NCBI RefSeq assembly: GCF_001889525.1
Contig: NZ_CP018192.1
Coordinates: 966,501 to 1,030,500 of the forward strand
Direction of reading: 5' to 3'
From: Granulibacter bethesdensis
GTDB lineage: Bacteria; Pseudomonadota; Alphaproteobacteria; Acetobacterales; Acetobacteraceae
DNA: 64,000 bases
In this document: positions 61,221 to 64,000 of the stretch, piece by piece
Numbering within the stretch: position 1 is the stretch's first letter
Layout of the letters: each line of letters begins with the position of its first letter
Made by a program: the position numbers and the translations under genes
The notes under the pieces: model-generated
Databases searched by the model: none
What the model was told of the DNA's origin: nothing
What the model saw: the letters and a program-made list of their open reading frames with translations, nothing else

Positions 61221-63152
61221 ATGGCACCATTCAGGCATGCCACGACGATGCTGGCTATGGCAGCCGATGGCAGTCTTTCCGGCGGGCTTCTCCCGGTCAG
61301 CACAGAGGCTTCTGCCCCCGCCCTGATCGATGCCGGTGTTCAGATGAAAGATCGTGGCCAGATTATCAAGGATGACAGCCGTGACGCTCTGCTGACCGAT
61401 TTCGGGAAAGCAACACTGAACGACCGTTATCTGATGCCCGGCGAATCCTATCAGGATCTGTTCGCCCGCGTGTCCAGCTATTACGGCGACAATGCGGAGC
61501 ATGCGCAGCGTATCTACGATTATATGAGCCGCCTGTGGTTTATGCCCGCGACGCCCGTCCTGTCCAATGGCGGCACCAAGCGCGGCCTACCGATCTCGTG
61601 CTTCCTGAACGAGGCCTCCGATAGTCTTGAGGGTATTGTCGGCCTCTGGAACGAGAATGTCTGGCTGGCTTCCAAGGGTGGCGGGATCGGCTCCTACTGG
61701 GGCAATCTGCGCTCGATTGGTGAGAAAGTCGGCCAGAACGGCAAGACCTCCGGCGTGATCCCGTTCATCCGCGTGATGGACAGCCTGACCTTGGCTATCA
61801 GCCAGGGGTCTCTGCGCCGCGGTTCGGCGGCGGTGTATTTGCCGGTCTGGCATCCGGAAATCGAGGAATTCGTGGAATTGCGCCGCCCTACCGGTGGCGA
61901 TCCCAACCGCAAGGCGCTGAACCTGCATCACGGGGTGCTGCTCTCCGACGCCTTCATGCGTGCGGTCGATCACGATGAGGAGTGGGCGCTGCTCTCCCCC
62001 AAGGATAAGAGCGTTATCCGCAAGATCTCGGCCCGGGCGCTGTGGATTCGTATCCTGACCGCACGTATGGAACAGGGCGAGCCGTATATCGTATTCTCCG
62101 ACCATGTGAACCGTGCCCTGCCGGAGCATCAGAAACTGGCCGGTCTGGAGGTCAAGACCTCCAACCTGTGCAGTGAGATTACCCTGCCGACCGGAATCGA
62201 TCAGCATGGCAAGCAGCGCACGGCGGTCTGCTGCCTTTCCAGCCTGAATCTGGAAACCTGGCACGCCTGGAAAGACCATCCGACCTTTATCGAGGACGTG
62301 ATGCTTTTCCTGGACAATGTATTGCAGGACTTCATCGACCGTGCGCCGGATACGATGGAGCGGGCGCGATATTCCGCCATGCGTGAACGCTCGGTCGGGC
62401 TGGGTGTTATGGGATTCCATTCTTTTCTGCAGGCCGAGCGGGTGCCGTTCGAAAGCGTGGTCGCCAAAGTGTGGAACCTGCGCATGTTCAAGCATATCCG
62501 GGCGCAGGCGGACAAAGCCTCGCGCATGCTGGCTGCCGAGCGGGGAGCTTGCCCGGATGCGGCGGATTACGGGTTGAACGAGCGTTTCTCCAACAAGATG
62601 GCGATTGCGCCTACCGCATCCATTTCCATTATCGCTGGCAATGCCAGCCCTGGGATTGAGCCGATTGCGGCCAATGTGTTTTTGCAGAAAACCCTGTCGG
62701 GCAGCTTCACGGTCCGTAATCGCCATCTCCAGCAACTGCTGGCTGAGCGCGGACAGGATAATGAGGATGTCTGGAGCAGCATTACCCTCAACAAAGGGAG
62801 CGTGCAGCATCTGGACTTTCTGACCGAGCCGGAAAAAGCCGTGTTCAAGACCGCGTTCGAACTGGATCAGCGCTGGATCATCGAACATGCGGCCGACCGC
62901 ACGCCCTATATTTGCCAGAGCCAGTCGGTGAATCTGTTCCTGCCGGCTAATGTCCATAAGCGAGACCTGCATCAGGTGCATATGCTGGCATGGAAGCGCG
63001 GGCTGAAATCCCTGTATTATTGCCGCAGCCTGTCTATCCAGCGGGCCGATGCCGTCAGTGAAAAGGCGGTCAATCTGGATCATCAGGCGAAGGCCGCTCC
63101 AGCGGCGGCGGCCAGCACCGCGAATTATGAGGAATGCCTGTCCTGCCAGTAA
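61221..63152 (+). CDS. nrdA: Class Ia ribonucleoside-diphosphate reductase, alpha subunit
   Basis: A 643-residue large subunit that reduces ribonucleoside diphosphates. Catalytic residues are in place: Cys in LPISCFLNEASDS near 115, TSNLCSEITLP near 314 (Asn, Cys and Glu of the active site) and TAVCCLSSLNLE near 334. The radical-relay tyrosines are in KSLYYCRS near 600. The C-terminal CLSC pair accepts thioredoxin electrons. It is shorter than E. coli NrdA because there is no N-terminal ATP-cone: only about 70 residues precede LNDRYLMPGES. AGGGAG lies eight bases before the ATG at 61221. nrdB follows. Confidence 0.95.
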   Translation: MAPFRHATTMLAMAADGSLSGGLLPVSTEASAPALIDAGVQMKDRGQIIKDDSRDALLTDFGKATLNDRYLMPGESYQDLFARVSSYYGDNAEHAQRIYDYMSRLWFMPATPVLSNGGTKRGLPISCFLNEASDSLEGIVGLWNENVWLASKGGGIGSYWGNLRSIGEKVGQNGKTSGVIPFIRVMDSLTLAISQGSLRRGSAAVYLPVWHPEIEEFVELRRPTGGDPNRKALNLHHGVLLSDAFMRAVDHDEEWALLSPKDKSVIRKISARALWIRILTARMEQGEPYIVFSDHVNRALPEHQKLAGLEVKTSNLCSEITLPTGIDQHGKQRTAVCCLSSLNLETWHAWKDHPTFIEDVMLFLDNVLQDFIDRAPDTMERARYSAMRERSVGLGVMGFHSFLQAERVPFESVVAKVWNLRMFKHIRAQADKASRMLAAERGACPDAADYGLNERFSNKMAIAPTASISIIAGNASPGIEPIAANVFLQKTLSGSFTVRNRHLQQLLAERGQDNEDVWSSITLNKGSVQHLDFLTEPEKAVFKTAFELDQRWIIEHAADRTPYICQSQSVNLFLPANVHKRDLHQVHMLAWKRGLKSLYYCRSLSIQRADAVSEKAVNLDHQAKAAPAAAASTANYEECLSCQ

Positions 63153-63208
63153 AAATGGCATGACGGTGTGATCGCTTCACGACGGCGGAAAAGTAAAAGG
63201 CTTTCGGC

Positions 63209-64000
63209 ATGACGGATGAGACCATTCAGGGGGCGGCACCCCAGGCAGAACAGGATGTGCCTGTCCATTTTGATTTGCTGACCGAAAATCCGGTTTACAA
63301 GCCGTTCCGCTATCCATGGGCGTATGAGGCCTGGCTGGTGCAGCAACAGGTGCACTGGCTGCCGGAAGAAGTGCCGCTAGCCGATGACGTGAAGGACTGG
63401 CACCGCAATCTGAACGAGGTGGAGCAGCATCTGGTCACCCAGATTTTCCGCTTCTTCACCCAGTCCGATGTCGAAGTAAATAACTGTTATATGAAGCATT
63501 ACAGTCGGGTGTTCAAACCGACTGAAGTGCTGATGATGCTTTCGGCATTTTCAAATATCGAAACAATTCACATTGCCGCGTACAGCCATCTGCTGGACAC
63601 GATCGGCATGCCTGAAGTCGAATACTCAGCCTTCCTTAAATACAAGGAGATGAAGGACAAGTACGACTACATGCATAGCTTCTCGGTCGACAGCAAGCGT
63701 GAGATCGCGAAGACACTGGCGGCATTCGGGGCGTTTACGGAAGGGCTTCAGCTTTTTGCCTCTTTCGCAATTTTGTTGAATTTCCCCCGCTTCGGTAAGC
63801 TGAAGGGCATGGGCCAGATCGTCAGCTGGTCGGTGCGTGATGAAACCTTGCACTGCCTGTCGATCATCAAGCTGTTTCACGTTTTTATCGACGAAAACAG
63901 GGAAATCTGGACTGAGGATCTACGGCAGGAGATCCGTCAGATATGCGCCACCATCGTCGAGCACGAGGATGCCTTTATCGATCTGGCCTTTGAACTCGGC
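63209..64000 (+). CDS. nrdB: Class Ia ribonucleoside-diphosphate reductase, beta subunit (5' part)
   Basis: The first 264 codons of the radical-bearing subunit; the gene continues past the window. Iron ligands are visible: Asp in FFTQSDVEVNN, Glu and His in SNIETIHIAAY, Glu in TEGLQLFAS, and Glu/His in RDETLHCLS. The radical tyrosine is in HIAAYSHL. There is no N-terminal ATP-cone: residues 1-20 are a short polar tail before DLLTENPVYKPFRYPW. AAAAGG lies eight bases before the ATG at 63209. It starts 56 bases after nrdA and should be cotranscribed with it. Confidence 0.95.
   Translation, partial: MTDETIQGAAPQAEQDVPVHFDLLTENPVYKPFRYPWAYEAWLVQQQVHWLPEEVPLADDVKDWHRNLNEVEQHLVTQIFRFFTQSDVEVNNCYMKHYSRVFKPTEVLMMLSAFSNIETIHIAAYSHLLDTIGMPEVEYSAFLKYKEMKDKYDYMHSFSVDSKREIAKTLAAFGAFTEGLQLFASFAILLNFPRFGKLKGMGQIVSWSVRDETLHCLSIIKLFHVFIDENREIWTEDLRQEIRQICATIVEHEDAFIDLAFELG

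Noticed and set aside
61587-63161. A 524-codon minus-strand frame opposite nrdA
   Set aside because: It mirrors the codon pattern of nrdA and has no recognisable motif.

Overview
The window reads as a chromosomal segment of an alphaproteobacterium, most likely an acetic acid bacterium (Acetobacteraceae, Granulibacter-like). This is inferred from the fused transaldolase/glucose-6-phosphate isomerase gene inside a pentose phosphate operon, the recG-sdhE-mfd and hisZ-purA neighbourhoods, an RpoH-RluD pair, a serC of the archaeal-like type and a moderately high GC content. Coding density is high. I see no insertion sequence, prophage, CRISPR array or rRNA. The only RNA gene is tRNA-Glu(CTC). Both edges cut genes: the 3' end of kdsA on the left and the 5' part of nrdB on the right.

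Layout. 1-2.6 kb: kdsA end, a creatininase-family enzyme, an OmpA-domain lipoprotein, a low-molecular-weight phosphotyrosine phosphatase and a low-complexity secreted protein. 2.6-9.9 kb: genome maintenance (recG, mfd) flanking sdhE, then a MOSC protein and an FMN-binding-fold protein. 10-15 kb: a KefB-type antiporter, serC with a structured leader, an exported peroxiredoxin and two small envelope proteins. 15-22 kb: a lipid kinase and ExoD-family pair, hisZ-purA, then convergent rpoH, rluD, a small membrane protein and tRNA-Glu. 22.3-33.3 kb: almost the whole pentose phosphate pathway. A leftward operon holds tkt, tal-pgi, gnd, zwf, a HAD phosphatase and pgl; rpiA and gntK are divergent from it. 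Together they convert glucose-6-phosphate and gluconate through 6-phosphogluconate to pentoses and back to hexose phosphate.

33.4-36.3 kb: a copper chaperone, a nucleoside transporter, and a two-gene DUF1348/TetR unit with a perfect 18-bp operator palindrome. 36.3-41 kb: a compact sulfide/persulfide module. An ArsR regulator and a 1-Cys peroxiredoxin face a persulfide-dioxygenase-like MBL protein, a DUF442-SQR fusion and a TauE exporter across a shared operator-like region. This is the most interesting part of the window.

41-54.4 kb: a HerA-like ATPase, an SGNH hydrolase, uppP and murI (peptidoglycan precursors), a GlcG-like protein, cydDC (cytochrome bd assembly), a polar amino acid ABC importer with a fused binding-protein/permease, a second OmpA-like lipoprotein and recQ. 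54.4-61 kb: small exported proteins, a UbiC-like lipoprotein, an LCMT-type methyltransferase, an SbmA/YddA-type ABC exporter, a DUF3253 protein and an orphan glcF. 61-64 kb: nrdA and nrdB (class Ia ribonucleotide reductase) behind a long promoter region with NrdR-box-like sequence.
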